64,000 nucleotides of DNA from Hirundichthys speculiger (taxonomy: Eukaryota > Chordata > Actinopteri > Beloniformes > Exocoetidae), in the NCBI GenBank assembly GCA_018398805.1, contig JAGFBZ010000864.1, positions 101,117 through 165,116 of the forward strand, read 5' to 3'. The position numbers and the translations under genes are program-made. Below, piece by piece: positions 63,601-64,000 of this stretch; positions within the stretch are counted from its first letter, which is position 1; each line of letters starts with the position of its first letter. The notes under the pieces are model-generated. The model did not search any database. It had not been told where the DNA came from and worked only from the letters and a program-made list of their open reading frames with translations.

Positions 63601-64000
63601 AACGCTGGGATGACGTCTATATAGACAGGTGGAGGTCAACGCTGGGATGACGTCTATATAGACAGGTGGAGGTCAATGCTGGGATGACATCTATATAGAC
63701 AGGTGGAGGTCAACGCTGGGATGACGTCTATATAGACAGGTGGAGGTCAACGCTGGGATGACATCTATATAGACAGGTGGAGGTCAAACGCTGGGATGAC
63801 GTCTATATAGACAGGTGGAGGTCAACGCTGGGATGACATCTATATAGACAGGTGGAGGTCAACGCTGGGATGACGTCTATATAGACAGGTGGAGGTCAAC
63901 GCTGGGATGACATCTATATAGACAGGGTGGAGGTCAAACGCTGGGATGACGTCTATATAGACAGGTGGAGGTCAACGCTGGGATGACATCTATATAGACA
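48680..64000. repeat. 37-bp satellite, main block, about 414 units, runs off the window
   Basis: Same unit as before the insert. Each holds the perfect 12-bp palindrome gtctatatagac (or its atctatatagac variant). Variants concentrate at two sites: gacgtc/gacatc and aacgct/aatgct. Scattered units show small indels or hybrids (near 49970, 54310, 55000, 59180, 59300, 59860, 60580). Frames on the minus strand (TSTCLYR-type) are repeat artefacts. Confidence 0.97.

Noticed and set aside
48047..64000. CRISPR-like repeat-spacer array with 37-bp period
   Set aside because: The whole 37-bp period is conserved, so there are no spacers. It is a satellite.

Overview
The window looks like nuclear DNA of a teleost fish. 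The evidence is the last three exons of a matriptase-like (ST14 family) serine protease with consensus splice sites, a repeat population typical of fish (hAT elements with 8-bp target duplications, Tc1/mariner remnants, Rex1/L2/jockey-type LINEs, one ERV-type LTR, a Penelope-like fragment) and TTAGGG-type arrays. There are no bacterial features. By my estimate more than half of the 64 kb is tandem repeat, and with several interstitial telomere-like blocks this suggests a subtelomeric or similar heterochromatin-prone region.

Layout. 0-4.5 kb: the 3' end of the protease gene, with two hAT insertions in its introns and a third just beyond the stop. 4.5-12.3 kb: nested transposon remnants (hAT, Tc1-like with an inserted repeat, a LINE with endonuclease and RT remnants, an LTR), plus a possible minus-strand terminal exon near 8.3-8.5 kb. 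12.3-24.8 kb: a 20-bp array, a hAT with a perfect TSD, a Tc1-like remnant, a 24-bp array of about 139 copies, a 17-bp array, a TTAGGG-like block and a short hAT MITE. 24.8-38 kb: an unrecognised minus-strand open exon-like segment, then a 12.7-kb array of a 19-bp unit. 38-48 kb: a minus-strand LINE, a hexanucleotide array, hAT and Tc1 pieces, two C-rich telomere-like blocks, a Penelope-like fragment and a 2.1-kb element with long inverted ends that keeps one intact first exon. 48-64 kb: a 37-bp satellite running off the window, interrupted once by a 346-bp CpG-rich insert that encodes an apparently intact 117-residue membrane protein reading frame.

The only confident host gene is the protease. 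Most other protein-coding signal is decayed transposon sequence. The three items most worth a second look are the coding insert inside the 37-bp satellite, the long-inverted-repeat element with its intact exon, and the fact that the commonest unit variants in the three largest arrays fall on CpG sites, which points to methylated, slowly mutating satellite. Long low-complexity reading frames inside the arrays are not genes.
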